The notes beneath the pieces were generated by a model. That model saw only the letters and a list, made by a program, of their open reading frames with translations. It made no database searches and was not told the origin of the DNA. From a bacterium (lineage in GTDB: Bacteria; UBP13; UBA5359): a stretch of DNA of 9,099 nucleotides. The position numbers were made by a program, and so were the translations under genes. Where the stretch lies: positions 1 through 9,099 of the forward strand of contig JAQVUQ010000085.1 in assembly GCA_028699365.1 (NCBI GenBank), written 5' to 3'. Below are positions 1 through 7,878 of this stretch, piece after piece (position 1 is the first letter of the stretch; each line of letters opens with the position of its first letter).

Positions 1-739
<739 letters not shown>

Positions 740-740
740 T

Positions 741-1346
741 ATGTCACTGGAAGCCATAGAGGAACGTATTATCGCTGATGCCCGGTCCGAGGCTGAGCGC
801 ATAACCAGGGAAGCGCAGGCACGTGCCGCCGATATCGCATCCCATGCCGCCGATAACGGGCAGCGTATTACGACTGAAATGCAGGCCAAAGCCGAAAACG
901 ATGCCGGAGAGCGACGACGGCGAGCGCTGGGAATGGCCGATCTGGAAGCGCGAAAAGATCTTTTGCGTGAGAAACGACGCCTGCTGGACGGTGTCTTCGA
1001 GACCGCTGTTCAGCGCCTCACTGATCTGCCTGCCGATGATTATTTTGCCCTCATCTCGGCCATGATAGCCGGGGGAGCACCGGCCGGCGATAAGGAACTT
1101 GTCCTGAGTGAAGCTGATGCCGTGCGCCTTCCGGCAGGATTTATGGAAATCATTAACAGAAAGCTGGCCGAGGCCGGCATCGCCGGAGAGGTAAGGCTCT
1201 CTTCCGAACACCGCAGCATGAGAGGCGGCTTTATCCTGAAGTGCGGCGGTGTGGAATTGAACGGCACCTTCGAGCGCCTGATAACAGGCATGAGATCTGA
1301 ACTGGAGCCGGGAGTAACCGAGCGTCTGGGGTTTAAGAGTGGATAG
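741..1346 (+). CDS. atpE: V-type ATPase subunit E (peripheral stalk)
   Basis: Subunit E, 201 residues, pairs with the G/H subunit to form the peripheral stalks that hold the A3B3 head against subunit I. The N-terminal half (about 1-95) is a charged, Ala/Glu/Arg-rich helix suited to a right-handed coiled coil. The C-terminal globular part contains RGGFILKCGGVELNGTFERL (161-180), the best conserved stretch of the family, which contacts the top of the head. Length is normal. A GGGAG sequence at 724-728 lies somewhat far (12 bases) from the ATG, but the one-base gap to the K stop suggests translational coupling. The partner subunit G/H is not in the window and probably lies to the left of subunit I. 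Confidence 0.93.
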   Translation: MSLEAIEERIIADARSEAERITREAQARAADIASHAADNGQRITTEMQAKAENDAGERRRRALGMADLEARKDLLREKRRLLDGVFETAVQRLTDLPADDYFALISAMIAGGAPAGDKELVLSEADAVRLPAGFMEIINRKLAEAGIAGEVRLSSEHRSMRGGFILKCGGVELNGTFERLITGMRSELEPGVTERLGFKSG

Positions 1347-1358
1347 GGGGCACGTAAA

Positions 1359-1417
1359 GGGGTCAGGTGTTGACATTTAGCGTTCTGAAAGAATGATGAA
1401 TGTAAACACCTGACCCC
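1359..1417. repeat. REP-like imperfect palindrome between subunit E and C genes
   Basis: Arms GGGGTCAGGTGTTGACATT (1359-1377) and AATGTAAACACCTGACCCC (1399-1417) are complementary at 18 of 19 positions. The 21-base centre can extend the stem (CGTTCT with AGAATG around a GAA loop), so transcribed RNA would form one long hairpin. This arm type, ending in CCTGACCCC, is known from memory as a dispersed REP-like or MITE-like unit, often linked to REP-associated IS200-like (Y1) transposases. No transposase is present here. It fills almost the whole 94-base E-C spacer and interrupts an otherwise nearly gapless operon. Confidence 0.8.
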
Positions 1418-1440
1418 CGAAGCACTATGAGAGGACTTGC

Positions 1441-2493
1441 ATGGGAAGCTTGAAACCAACAACCGCACCCGCAGGGCGCTATATAGCCGTTTTGCCGGAA
1501 AACGATATCAGATATGCTTATGCCACCGGCCGGATAAGAGCCCTGCAGAAGGGACTTATAGATGAAGCGGTCGTCAGGCGGATGCTGGAAGCGCCGACGC
1601 CGGAAGCGGCCTTTTCCATTATGATGGAGACCCCCTATGCAGCGTATGCAACCGGCGCCGGGATAAGCGATTACGAAAGAATGCTGGAAGCCGGGCTGGC
1701 GGATGCTTACAGGCTGATACGGTCCATATCCCCGGACGGCACGCTGGCGGATATTCTGATTCGCCGGTATGACCTGCACAACGCCAAGATAATCATCAAG
1801 GCGGAACGTATGGGCATAGATTACAGGCGCCTTATGGCTCCTGTGGGATCGATCGATCCGGATATCGTTGTCAGAGCCTGGCGAGACCGGGATTGGCGGG
1901 ATCTTCCGGGCTGGCTGGGGCGCATCATGTATCGGGCGGCTCTGATGATCGACAACAGCGGTGATCTCTATCTGATAGACCTGATGATCGATAAATCCTG
2001 GTTCGACGACTTGAGGTTGTGGTCGGAAGAGAGATCCTCTTATCTGCGCAGTTGGCTGACAGCCAGGATAGATACCGTAAATATTGCCGGGATGCTGAGA
2101 TCACGGGTGAGCGGCTGGTCCAGGGAGAGATGGCGCGAGGTCTTCGTTGAAGGCGGCAAAGTAAGCCGGAGCAGGCTGGAAGGCCTCTACGACCTGACAC
2201 CGGAGCAGGCTGCCTCCGGCCTGACCGGCACAGATTACCGGCGTGAGATAGAGGAAGGACTGGAAGGTTACCGGGAGCATGGAAGCCTGTCGTATATGGA
2301 GGCGCTCTTCGAAGCCCGTCTTCTGGAAGCACTGCGCTCCGAGAGATATGTGACCTTCGGCCCGCAGCCGCTGCTGGCGTATCTTCTCCGCAAAGAGGCT
2401 GAGGTCAGAGCACTGCGGACGGTAATGATCGGGAAACTGAACGGATTGCCGCACGATACCATACATCGTCGCCTGAGAGGGTTTCTGAGATGA
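1441..2493 (+). CDS. atpC: V-type ATPase subunit C (central stalk socket, AC39/d type)
   Basis: This 350-residue homologue of the funnel-shaped subunit C (d in eukaryotes) joins the D/F central shaft to the K rotor ring. It is a soluble, largely helical protein with three similar helical repeats. Visible family features are RYAYATGRIRALQ (about 24-36), the DLHNAKIIIKA segment (about 111-121), MYRAALMID (about 163-171) and a conserved C-terminal LLAYLLRKEAEVRALRTVMI (about 312-331). Length matches the family (about 330-380). The start is set by GAGAGG (1431-1435 region), which lies five bases before ATG 1441; the ATG at 1427 is in another frame. Its TGA overlaps the ATG of subunit F (ATGA), so the two are translationally coupled. 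It follows a REP-like insertion. Confidence 0.93.
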   Translation: MGSLKPTTAPAGRYIAVLPENDIRYAYATGRIRALQKGLIDEAVVRRMLEAPTPEAAFSIMMETPYAAYATGAGISDYERMLEAGLADAYRLIRSISPDGTLADILIRRYDLHNAKIIIKAERMGIDYRRLMAPVGSIDPDIVVRAWRDRDWRDLPGWLGRIMYRAALMIDNSGDLYLIDLMIDKSWFDDLRLWSEERSSYLRSWLTARIDTVNIAGMLRSRVSGWSRERWREVFVEGGKVSRSRLEGLYDLTPEQAASGLTGTDYRREIEEGLEGYREHGSLSYMEALFEARLLEALRSERYVTFGPQPLLAYLLRKEAEVRALRTVMIGKLNGLPHDTIHRRLRGFLR

Positions 2494-2789
2494 TATTGAT
2501 AACGGACGATGACGCTCTGTGGGCATTTGCCGCCTTCGGCGTGAAGGTGCGCAGAGTCTATGATAAGGAAGAACTGGCCGTAGCCTGGCGTGAAGCTGTA
2601 GGCGGCGCCTATAACATTGTCTTTATTACGGAAACGCTGGCTGAAGATAATCCCGAGCTTGTCGTTGAGAACGAGGCCCCGTTTCCGATAATCACCCGTC
2701 TGCCCGGTGCGCGCGGCAGCCGGGGAACGGCCGCCGAAGAGATCCGGCGGTCGGTGATCAGGGCTTTAGGCGCGGATATAACGAAGTAG
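2490..2789 (+). CDS. atpF: V-type ATPase subunit F (central stalk; NtpG of Enterococcus)
   Basis: This 99-residue subunit F binds the side of subunit D to complete the rotating central shaft. It has the alternating beta/alpha pattern of the family: a first strand MILITDDDALWAFAAFGVKV, a second strand YNIVFITETLAED (about 41-53), and a third strand with PFPIITRLPGARG (about 64-76), then a C-terminal helix AAEEIRRSVIRALGADI. PxxTxxPG-like motifs are typical of the family. Length is normal (about 100). The ATGA overlap with the end of the C gene fixes the start. Downstream, the operon has an unusual 149-base gap made of heptanucleotide repeats before subunit A, whereas most bacterial V-ATPase operons are tight here. 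Confidence 0.9.
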   Translation: MILITDDDALWAFAAFGVKVRRVYDKEELAVAWREAVGGAYNIVFITETLAEDNPELVVENEAPFPIITRLPGARGSRGTAAEEIRRSVIRALGADITK

Positions 2790-2810
2790 CCTTGGCCGCC
2801 TGCGGCGGTA

Positions 2811-2910
2811 GTTATTGGTTAATGGTTATCTGTTATTGATTTGTGGTCTATCGTTTAAGCATTCGGACTTGGGTCGAATAACGAATAACAAGTAACGAAT
2901 AACGGATAAC
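2811..2910. repeat. Inverted pair of 7-bp tandem repeats in the F-A spacer
   Basis: The left block holds four contiguous heptamers: GTTATTG, GTTAATG, GTTATCT and GTTATTG (2811-2838), with degenerate copies after it (GTCTATC at 2846, GTTTAAG at 2853). The right block has five in opposite orientation: GAATAAC, GAATAAC, AAGTAAC, GAATAAC and GGATAAC (2876-2910). The blocks are about 70 percent complementary over 32 positions, separated by 37 bases, so the transcript could form a long A/U-rich imperfect hairpin upstream of the subunit A ribosome binding site. The 7-bp period is seen directly. The function is unknown. Confidence 0.75.
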
Positions 2911-2938
2911 AAAAGATGAACCGGTCAGGAGATTGAGC

Positions 2939-4771
2939 ATGGAATCATCAACTAACAACAAACAACCGACAACGCTCTCGCAGAGCGCATCGTCGGCACA
3001 GGGAGAGATAACTAAGGTATCCGGCCCGCTGGTAGTAGCCGGCGGCATGAAAGACGCCCGGATGTACGACGTAGTCAGAGTCGGAGCCGAGAGGCTGATA
3101 GGCGAAATAATCGAGATCAGAGGCGATGCCGCTTCCATACAGGTGTATGAAGAGACATCCGGCCTGGGTCCCGGCGATCCCGTATATGCCACCGGTGCTC
3201 CGCTCAGCGTGGAACTGGGTCCCGGCCTGCTGGAATCCATCTACGACGGCATTCAGCGTCCCCTCAACGTGCTGGCGGCAAGAGCCGGAAGCACCTTGAA
3301 ACGCGGCGTCGAGGCCCCCGGCCTGGATCCCGAGCGACTCTGGGAGTTCCGTCCCGCAGTGGAGGCAGGTGCCCAGGTCAGCCAGGGCGATATCATCGGC
3401 ACGGTGGAAGAAACGGAAGTGGTGGAGCACCGCGTCATGGTCCCCCCCGGGTTATCCGGCCGCATTACCGAAATCAGCGGCGGCGCTTTTCGTGTGGCGG
3501 ATACTATCGCCCGTCTGCAACTGGAGGATGGAACCGTCAGAGATCTGACCATGCTCCAGCGCTGGCCGGTGCGTATGGGACGGCCTTATCAATCCAAGCG
3601 CCCGCCGCAGGAACCGCTGGTCACCGGTCAGAGAGTCATCGATACCTTCTTGCCCATCGTCAAGGGAGGCACAGCCGCCATACCCGGGCCGTTCGGCTCA
3701 GGCAAGACGGTCACCCAGCACCAGTTGGCCAAATGGGCCGATGCTGATATAGTGGTCTACGTAGGCTGCGGCGAGCGCGGCAACGAGATGACCGATGTTC
3801 TGATGGAGTTTCCTCATCTCAGCGATCCCCGCACCGGCAAGCCCCTGATGAAGCGGACCGTGCTGATAGCCAATACATCGAATATGCCGGTGGCCGCCCG
3901 CGAGGCCTCCGTTTATACAGGCATTACCATTGCCGAATACTACCGCGATATGGGATATAACGTGGCCCTGATGGCCGATTCCACCTCGCGCTGGGCGGAA
4001 GCGCTGCGCGAGATGTCCAGCCGTCTGGAAGAGATGCCCGGCGAGGAAGGCTATCCTGCTTATCTGGGATCGCGGCTGGCCGGCTTCTATGAGCGTGCCG
4101 GCAGCGTGACCTGCCTGGGCAGTGGAGATACCGCGGGATCGATCAGCGTCATAGGAGCGGTTTCTCCTCCCGGCGGCGATCTGTCCGATCCGGTGGTCCA
4201 GGCCACTCTTCGTGTGGTCAAAGTATTCTGGGGACTGGATGCACAGTTGGCCTACAGGCGGCACTTTCCGGCCATCAACTGGCTGCTGAGCTACTCTCTC
4301 TACGTGGATGCAGTGCGGAGCACACTGCCGGAGGGCCAGTCCGACCTTATCGACCTGCGGGACGAGGGCATGCAGATACTGCAGAAGGAGGCCGAGCTTC
4401 AGGAGATAGTGCGCCTGGTAGGGGTGGACGCTCTCTCCGTCGGCGAGCGTCTTATGCTGGAGACGGCCAAGTCGCTGCGTGAGGATTTCCTTTATCAGGA
4501 GGCCTTCAACGCCGTCGATACTTACGCTTCGCTGGCCAAGCAGCACGTCATGCTCCGGAATATCCTGCTCTTCCATAATCTGGCCGGCCGGGCGGTTGCC
4601 GACGGCGTATCACTTGACAGAATAACGGTGCTGCCGGTGCGTGAAAGCATTGCGCGTATGCGCTATGTTCCGGAGGACAGAAAAGAGCGCCTGTTTGAAA
4701 CCGGCGCCGAGATAGAAGCCTCGCTGAAACGGCTCATAAACGAGGCGACGGCTCTTACGGAGGGTGTATGA
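2939..4771 (+). CDS. atpA: V-type ATPase catalytic subunit A
   Basis: This is the ATP-hydrolysing or ATP-synthesising subunit of the A3B3 head, 610 residues from ATG 2939. Motifs in order: the N-terminal barrel beginning [16 protein letters not shown] (about 22-37); the A-specific bulge domain (about 115-200); the P-loop GPFGSGKT (250-257) with catalytic Lys256; GERGNEM (278-284) with catalytic Glu279; the Walker B strand ending [15 protein letters not shown] (344-358); and [10 protein letters not shown] (about 409-418). AGGAG (2927-2931), seven bases upstream, selects ATG 2939 over an in-frame TTG at 2933 that is only one base from the SD. About 20 residues ([20 protein letters not shown]) precede the point where Thermus and Enterococcus homologues begin. 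This tail is Ser/Thr/Gln/Asn-rich and looks derived from adjacent repeat DNA. The end overlaps the B start. Confidence 0.97.
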   Translation: MESSTNNKQPTTLSQSASSAQGEITKVSGPLVVAGGMKDARMYDVVRVGAERLIGEIIEIRGDAASIQVYEETSGLGPGDPVYATGAPLSVELGPGLLESIYDGIQRPLNVLAARAGSTLKRGVEAPGLDPERLWEFRPAVEAGAQVSQGDIIGTVEETEVVEHRVMVPPGLSGRITEISGGAFRVADTIARLQLEDGTVRDLTMLQRWPVRMGRPYQSKRPPQEPLVTGQRVIDTFLPIVKGGTAAIPGPFGSGKTVTQHQLAKWADADIVVYVGCGERGNEMTDVLMEFPHLSDPRTGKPLMKRTVLIANTSNMPVAAREASVYTGITIAEYYRDMGYNVALMADSTSRWAEALREMSSRLEEMPGEEGYPAYLGSRLAGFYERAGSVTCLGSGDTAGSISVIGAVSPPGGDLSDPVVQATLRVVKVFWGLDAQLAYRRHFPAINWLLSYSLYVDAVRSTLPEGQSDLIDLRDEGMQILQKEAELQEIVRLVGVDALSVGERLMLETAKSLREDFLYQEAFNAVDTYASLAKQHVMLRNILLFHNLAGRAVADGVSLDRITVLPVRESIARMRYVPEDRKERLFETGAEIEASLKRLINEATALTEGV

Positions 4772-6138
4772 TGCAGAAGGAATATCTCACCGTGGCAGAG
4801 GTGGTAGGGCCGCTGATGCTGGTGCGGGCCGTCGAGAACGTGAAGTTTGCCGAGCTGGCGGAGATAGAACTGCCCGGCGGAGAGATACGACACGGTCGCG
4901 TCCTGGAGATCAGCGGCGACAAAGCCCTGGTGCAGCTCTTTGAAGGCACGACGGGAATGAATGTACACGACAGCAGAGTACGCTTCCTGGGCAGGAGCCT
5001 GGAGTTCGGCGTTTCGGAGGATATCCTTGGCAGGATTTTCGACGGCCTTGGGCGTCCCATAGACGACGGCCCGGAGATCATCCCCGAGAAGAGAGTGGAT
5101 ATCAACGGAGAGCCCATAAATCCCTACGCGCGTGACTATCCCTCCGAGTTCATTCAAACCGGCATCTCCGCCATAGACGGCCTGAACACCCTGGTGCGCG
5201 GGCAGAAGCTGCCCATCTTCTCCGTTTCCGGCCTGCCCCACTCCAAGATAGCCGCCCAGATAACCCGGCAGGCCAAGGTAGTGGGAACGACGGAGAAGTT
5301 TGCCGTCGTCTTCGGAGCCATGGGTATAACCTACGAGGAAGCGGAGTATTTTATCAGCGATTTCCGGCGCACCGGCGCTATAGACAGGTCGGTCATCTTC
5401 ATCAACCTGGCCAACGATCCTACGGTGGAGCGCATCGCCACTCCCCGGATGGCCCTGACGGCCGCCGAATATCTGGCTTTCGACAAAGGCATGCACGTGC
5501 TGGTGATTCTGACCGACATGACCAATTACGCCGAAGCGCTGCGGGAGATATCCGCCGCCAGAAAGGAAGTCCCCGGGCGCCGCGGCTATCCCGGTTATCT
5601 CTATACCGATCTGGCCACCCTTTACGAACGAGCCGGACGTATAAAAGGCCGCGAAGGGTCCATCACCCAGATACCCATACTCACCATGCCGGAGGACGAC
5701 AAGACGCACCCCATTCCCGATCTTACCGGCTATATCACCGAGGGGCAGATCATCCTGGGCCGGGAGTTGCACCGCCGCGGCATCTATCCGCCCATCGACG
5801 TGCTGCCGTCTCTGTCCCGCCTTAAAGAGAAGGGCATAGGCGCAGGCAAGACCCGCGAGGACCACTCCAGCGTCTCCAACCAGCTCTTTGCCGCCTACGC
5901 CAGGGGCAAGGAGGCCAAGGAACTGGCTGTGGTTCTGGGCGAGGCCGCCCTGACACCCGAGGACAAGATGTTTGCCGATATGGCCGATGCCTTCGAGGAG
6001 CGCTTTGTCAAACAGGGTGAGAACGAAGAGCGCAGCATCGAGCAGACCCTGGATATAGGCTGGCAGTTGCTGGCCCTGCTGCCGCGCAGCGAGCTGAAGC
6101 GCGTCAGCGAAGAATACATCGACAGATACATGGAGTAG
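4771..6138 (+). CDS. atpB: V-type ATPase non-catalytic subunit B
   Basis: This is the regulatory subunit of the A3B3 head, 455 residues. It has the P-loop-derived but degenerate [14 protein letters not shown] (about 152-165, no GKT), which is the hallmark of B. Other family stretches are [15 protein letters not shown] at the N-terminus, [29 protein letters not shown], and PSLSRL, whose Arg350 supplies the arginine finger to the A active site. Tandem ATGs occur at 4768 and 4771. I chose 4771 because the GGAGG at 4759-4763 is then seven bases away, because homologues begin M-x-KEY, and because the arginine finger then falls at the same number as in E. hirae NtpB. With 4768 the protein gains one Met. 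The start overlaps the A stop codon (ATGATG). Confidence 0.97.
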   Translation: MQKEYLTVAEVVGPLMLVRAVENVKFAELAEIELPGGEIRHGRVLEISGDKALVQLFEGTTGMNVHDSRVRFLGRSLEFGVSEDILGRIFDGLGRPIDDGPEIIPEKRVDINGEPINPYARDYPSEFIQTGISAIDGLNTLVRGQKLPIFSVSGLPHSKIAAQITRQAKVVGTTEKFAVVFGAMGITYEEAEYFISDFRRTGAIDRSVIFINLANDPTVERIATPRMALTAAEYLAFDKGMHVLVILTDMTNYAEALREISAARKEVPGRRGYPGYLYTDLATLYERAGRIKGREGSITQIPILTMPEDDKTHPIPDLTGYITEGQIILGRELHRRGIYPPIDVLPSLSRLKEKGIGAGKTREDHSSVSNQLFAAYARGKEAKELAVVLGEAALTPEDKMFADMADAFEERFVKQGENEERSIEQTLDIGWQLLALLPRSELKRVSEEYIDRYME

Positions 6139-6142
6139 GCAG

Positions 6143-6760
6143 ATGCGTTTAGCCGTCAACCCTACCAGAATGGAGCTTCTGCGGCTCAGGCGCAGGCTGG
6201 AGATAGCCGTCAGGGGTCATAAACTGCTCAAAGACAAGCAGGATGAGATGATCCGGCGCTTTCTTCTGCTGGCCGAGGAAGCAGGCAATCTGCGCCGGGA
6301 GACGGAACGCCTCCTGGCGGAGGTCTACAGCCGTACCCTCATGGCCCGCTCCCAGATCTCCGAGGCGGAACTGCTGGGCAACCTGCTGGTATCCGCCGGT
6401 CCGGCCAGAATAACCTGCAGCCGGGATATCATCATGAACGTTCCGGTTCCGTCCTGCGACATGGCAGAGGCCGGAGACCCCTTCTCCTACAGCCCCCTCT
6501 CCGTGCCCGGCGATCTGGACGAAGCCGTATCGCTGCTGCGTAAAACCATGCCCCTGCTGATCCAACTGGCCCAGATGGAGAAGACCGTCCGCATCCTGGC
6601 CGGCGAGATAGAGCGTACCCGCCGCCGCGTCAACGCCCTGGAATACGTTCTCATACCCAGCTTGCGTGAAACCGTGAAGTATATCGGCATGAAGCTGAGC
6701 GAACTGGAGCGGGAGGGTATAGTCAGGTTGATGAAGATCAAGGAGATAGTGAGGGGGTAG
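6143..6760 (+). CDS. atpD: V-type ATPase subunit D (central rotor shaft)
   Basis: This 205-residue subunit forms the two-helix coiled-coil shaft that rotates within A3B3, analogous to gamma of F-type ATPases. Both conserved ends are intact: VNPTRMELLRLRRRLEIAVR (5-24) followed by GHKLLKDKQDEM in the N-terminal helix, and RTRRRVNALEYVLIP (158-172) in the C-terminal helix. The middle (about 75-125) is the short globular hairpin region contacting F. Length is normal. GGAG at 6132-6135, inside the end of B, lies seven bases before the ATG, and the gap to B is four bases. It is the last ATPase gene: base composition and gene content change right after its TAG, and I see no clear intrinsic terminator behind it. 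Confidence 0.95.
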   Translation: MRLAVNPTRMELLRLRRRLEIAVRGHKLLKDKQDEMIRRFLLLAEEAGNLRRETERLLAEVYSRTLMARSQISEAELLGNLLVSAGPARITCSRDIIMNVPVPSCDMAEAGDPFSYSPLSVPGDLDEAVSLLRKTMPLLIQLAQMEKTVRILAGEIERTRRRVNALEYVLIPSLRETVKYIGMKLSELEREGIVRLMKIKEIVRG

Positions 6761-6780
6761 GGGTGGGATGTTTTGTGCAG

Positions 6781-6818
6781 TTGACATCCACATAAATACG
6801 GAATGTTATAGCTATAGC
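6781..6818 (+). promoter_or_regulatory. Promoter and palindromic operator of the toxin-antitoxin locus
   Basis: A consensus -35 box TTGACA (6781-6786) is followed after 17 bases by TGTTAT (6804-6809), four of six matches to a -10 box. Two overlapping palindromes cover the -10 and the expected start: TATAGCTATA (6807-6816) and GCTATAGC (6811-6818). Ribbon-helix-helix antitoxins usually bind short palindromes in their own promoter, so this is a good autoregulatory operator. The assignment is inferred from position. Confidence 0.6.
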
Positions 6819-6842
6819 AATCAACATAAAAAGGAGGTTTTT

Positions 6843-7073
6843 GTGAGGACGATTCAGGTGACTTTGGATGATGATTTAGTGGCGGCCGTAGATAATACCG
6901 TCAAACAATTAAAGACAACCCGTTCCTCTTTTGCCCGAAAGGCGTTGAGAGATGCTATCAATCAGACGAATATTGTTATGCTTGAAGAAAAGCATAAACA
7001 GGGATATGAGCGTTATCCTGTCGGCAAAACGGAATTCAGTGGCTGGGAAGCCGAGCAGGAGTGGGGTGACTGA
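6843..7073 (+). CDS. Ribbon-helix-helix (CopG/MazE-like) antitoxin
   Basis: This 76-residue DNA-binding antitoxin has the N-terminal RHH strand RTIQVTL (2-8), helix DDDLVAAVDNTVKQLKTT and helix RSSFARKALRDAI (27-39). The C-terminal tail, with GYERYPV and EFSGWEAEQEWGD, resembles the toxin-binding tail of RHH antitoxins paired with MazF/PemK-type endoribonucleases. The start is GTG 6843: AAGGAGG (6831-6837) lies five bases upstream, and homologues start with MRTIQ. The in-frame ATG at 6768 would add 25 unrelated residues across the promoter. It normally neutralises the toxin encoded directly downstream (TGATG overlap), and that toxin is broken here. The antitoxin may still act as a repressor or as protection against related toxins. 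It is AT-richer than the ATPase genes. Confidence 0.85.
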   Translation: MRTIQVTLDDDLVAAVDNTVKQLKTTRSSFARKALRDAINQTNIVMLEEKHKQGYERYPVGKTEFSGWEAEQEWGD

Positions 7074-7382
7074 TGAAGCGGGGGGAGTGAGATGGTATAA
7101 ATTCGGTAGCCCTGATAAGAAGCGCCCTGTGGTTATATTGACGAGGGATTCTATTCTAAATTACCTGGGTGAAGTTACGGTTGCACCGGTAACCTCAACG
7201 GTCAGAGAGATACCAAGTGAAATATGCTTGTCGAAGCATGCGGTATCGGTAACGATTGTGCTATTAATTTTGAGCATATGCAAACAGTCTCCAGATCAAA
7301 AATTGGGTCGTTGATTACAACTTTATCCGAGGAGAAACTGAAGGAAATTCGCAACGCCATATATTTTGTCCTGAATATCTGA
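7073..7382 (+). pseudogene. MazF/PemK-family mRNA interferase toxin, broken by two frameshifts
   Basis: Three reading frames join into one MazF-like protein of about 103 residues. 7073-7087 gives MKRGE, then TGA. 7087-7241 gives VRWYKFGSPDKKRPVVILTR, then DSILNYLGEVTVAPVTSTVR and EIPSEICLSKHA. 7242-7382 gives GIGNDCAINFEHMQTVSRSK, then IGSLITTLSEEKLKEIRNAI and YFVLNI. Family features visible are the KRPVVIL strand with its conserved Arg, the VAPVTST strand with its conserved Thr, and the C-terminal QTVSRSKIGSLITTLS. Each join needs one missing base: near the run of six G at 7080-7085 and near GCG at 7240-7242. The ATG overlaps the antitoxin stop. Lesions are either true decay, which is tolerable because the antitoxin remains, or sequencing errors. 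Programmed frameshifting at the G run is possible but would not repair the second break. Confidence 0.85.
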
Positions 7383-7559
7383 CTTCATTTTTCAGAAGAA
7401 AACGCAAAAACACCAAAGCGGGAGATCGCCCATGCTATCAGCAATATGAATGCTCTGGGGAGAAGGTATATCCTGGACAGGAAGAACAGGACGTTGTCTA
7501 TTCTGCAAAGCATAGAAAGCGGTGGAACGGGGCAACCGAAAGCGTTTGTATTAGAATGA
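7383..7559 (+). pseudogene. Unrecognised ORF remnant without a start
   Basis: Immediately after the toxin stop, the same frame stays open for 58 codons to a TGA at 7557-7559. It reads LHFSEENAKTPKREIAHAIS, then NMNALGRRYILDRKNRTLSI and LQSIESGGTGQPKAFVLE. The only ATG (7446) would give 37 residues and has no good ribosome binding site. I do not recognise a family. The mix of charged and hydrophobic residues looks more protein-like than random, so it may be the tail of a gene destroyed when the region was rearranged, or chance. Low confidence. Confidence 0.25.
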
Positions 7560-7707
7560 GCTGCCGCCGGGATGAGTGTGCCGGGAGAAGCTTGTGTAAC
7601 TCTTGCCGGTTAAAGTCCGGACTGGGCAAAGTTCTTAACCCTGGAGGATACGCTAAATGCATAAGGCGAATGTATGAAATGCAAAAATCCGGGTAACTGC
7701 CTGAACT
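7560..7707. other. Non-coding stretch with local stems, possibly a degraded structured RNA
   Basis: There is no plausible gene on either strand. Local complementary segments are visible: TTGCCGG...CCGG...GGCAA around 7599-7629, and ATGCAT with ATGTAT around an AAGGCGA loop near 7658-7677. The texture (G/A-rich unpaired segments, short GC stems) vaguely recalls domain I of bacterial group II introns. I see no 5' boundary, domain V or reverse transcriptase, so this is only a guess. Confidence 0.2.
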
Positions 7708-7737
7708 AAAAAATAGGTGACTGTCCCTAATTTCCCC
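7708..7737. repeat. Single arm of a REP-like element (GGTGACTGTCCC type)
   Basis: An A-rich run followed by ATAGGTGACTGTCCCTAATT and TCCCC matches, from memory, one arm of a widespread REP-like palindrome whose other arm reads GGGGAAATTAGGGACAGTCACC. These are commonly associated with IS200-like (Y1/REP) transposases. The complementary arm is not found nearby, so this looks like a truncated copy marking past rearrangement. Its arms differ from the REP-like palindrome at 1359-1417. Confidence 0.5.
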
Positions 7738-7776
7738 AAGTGCTGTTTGACAAGTTGGAAGAAGAGTAGACGGAAC

Positions 7777-7805
7777 TTGTGATTTGAAGCAGTTCTCTGT
7801 AAAAT
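7777..7805 (+). promoter_or_regulatory. Candidate sigma-70 promoter for the CD3324-family gene leader
   Basis: TTGTGA (7777-7782, four of six to TTGACA) and TAAAAT (7800-7805, five of six to TATAAT) are separated by 17 bases. Transcription would begin near 7812, giving a leader of about 170 bases before the CD3324-family start. This leader contains the structured element at 7879-7963. The match is modest and could be chance. Confidence 0.35.
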
Positions 7806-7878
7806 AACTATAGGACATGCCGTTGAGAATAAGTTAGGCGGCCGCTGGAAGTTTTTGGTAAAGGGGTGAAGACTTATA

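Noticed and set aside
2795-2809. GCCGCC-TGC-GGCGGT hairpin after subunit F as a terminator
   Set aside because: The stem is five to six bp with no T tract behind it, and the operon evidently continues into subunit A.
2811-2910. CRISPR array
   Set aside because: The units are only 7 bp, with no spacers between the copies and no cas genes.
2933-2941. TTG at 2933 as start of subunit A
   Set aside because: It lies one base after the AGGAG box, too close. ATG 2939 has a seven-base spacing.
2974-2986. GCTCT-CGC-AGAGC hairpin in the first codons of subunit A
   Set aside because: It is a short perfect stem, but it is likely incidental within the low-complexity tail. No separate function is supported.
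4768-4770. ATG 4768 as start of subunit B
   Set aside because: It is possible, but the spacing to GGAGG is shorter and homologues begin M-x-KEY, favouring the next ATG at 4771. The difference is one residue.
4663-6159. 498-codon open frame on the minus strand across the B gene
   Set aside because: It is a shadow of the certain subunit B gene on the + strand, with low-complexity Gly/Ala/His-rich translation and no family resemblance. The same holds for the minus-strand frame at 3698-4576 inside subunit A.
6768-6842. ATG 6768 as start of the antitoxin
   Set aside because: It would add 25 residues without homology and translate through the TTGACA promoter. GTG 6843 has an ideal ribosome binding site and a family-like start.
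7747-7752. TTGACA as a -35 box
   Set aside because: No acceptable -10 box occurs 16-18 bases downstream. The pair at 7777/7800 is better.
7498-7818. 106-codon frame on the minus strand in the gene-poor region
   Set aside because: There is no ribosome binding site or recognisable domain. It crosses the REP-like arm, whose translation is meaningless.
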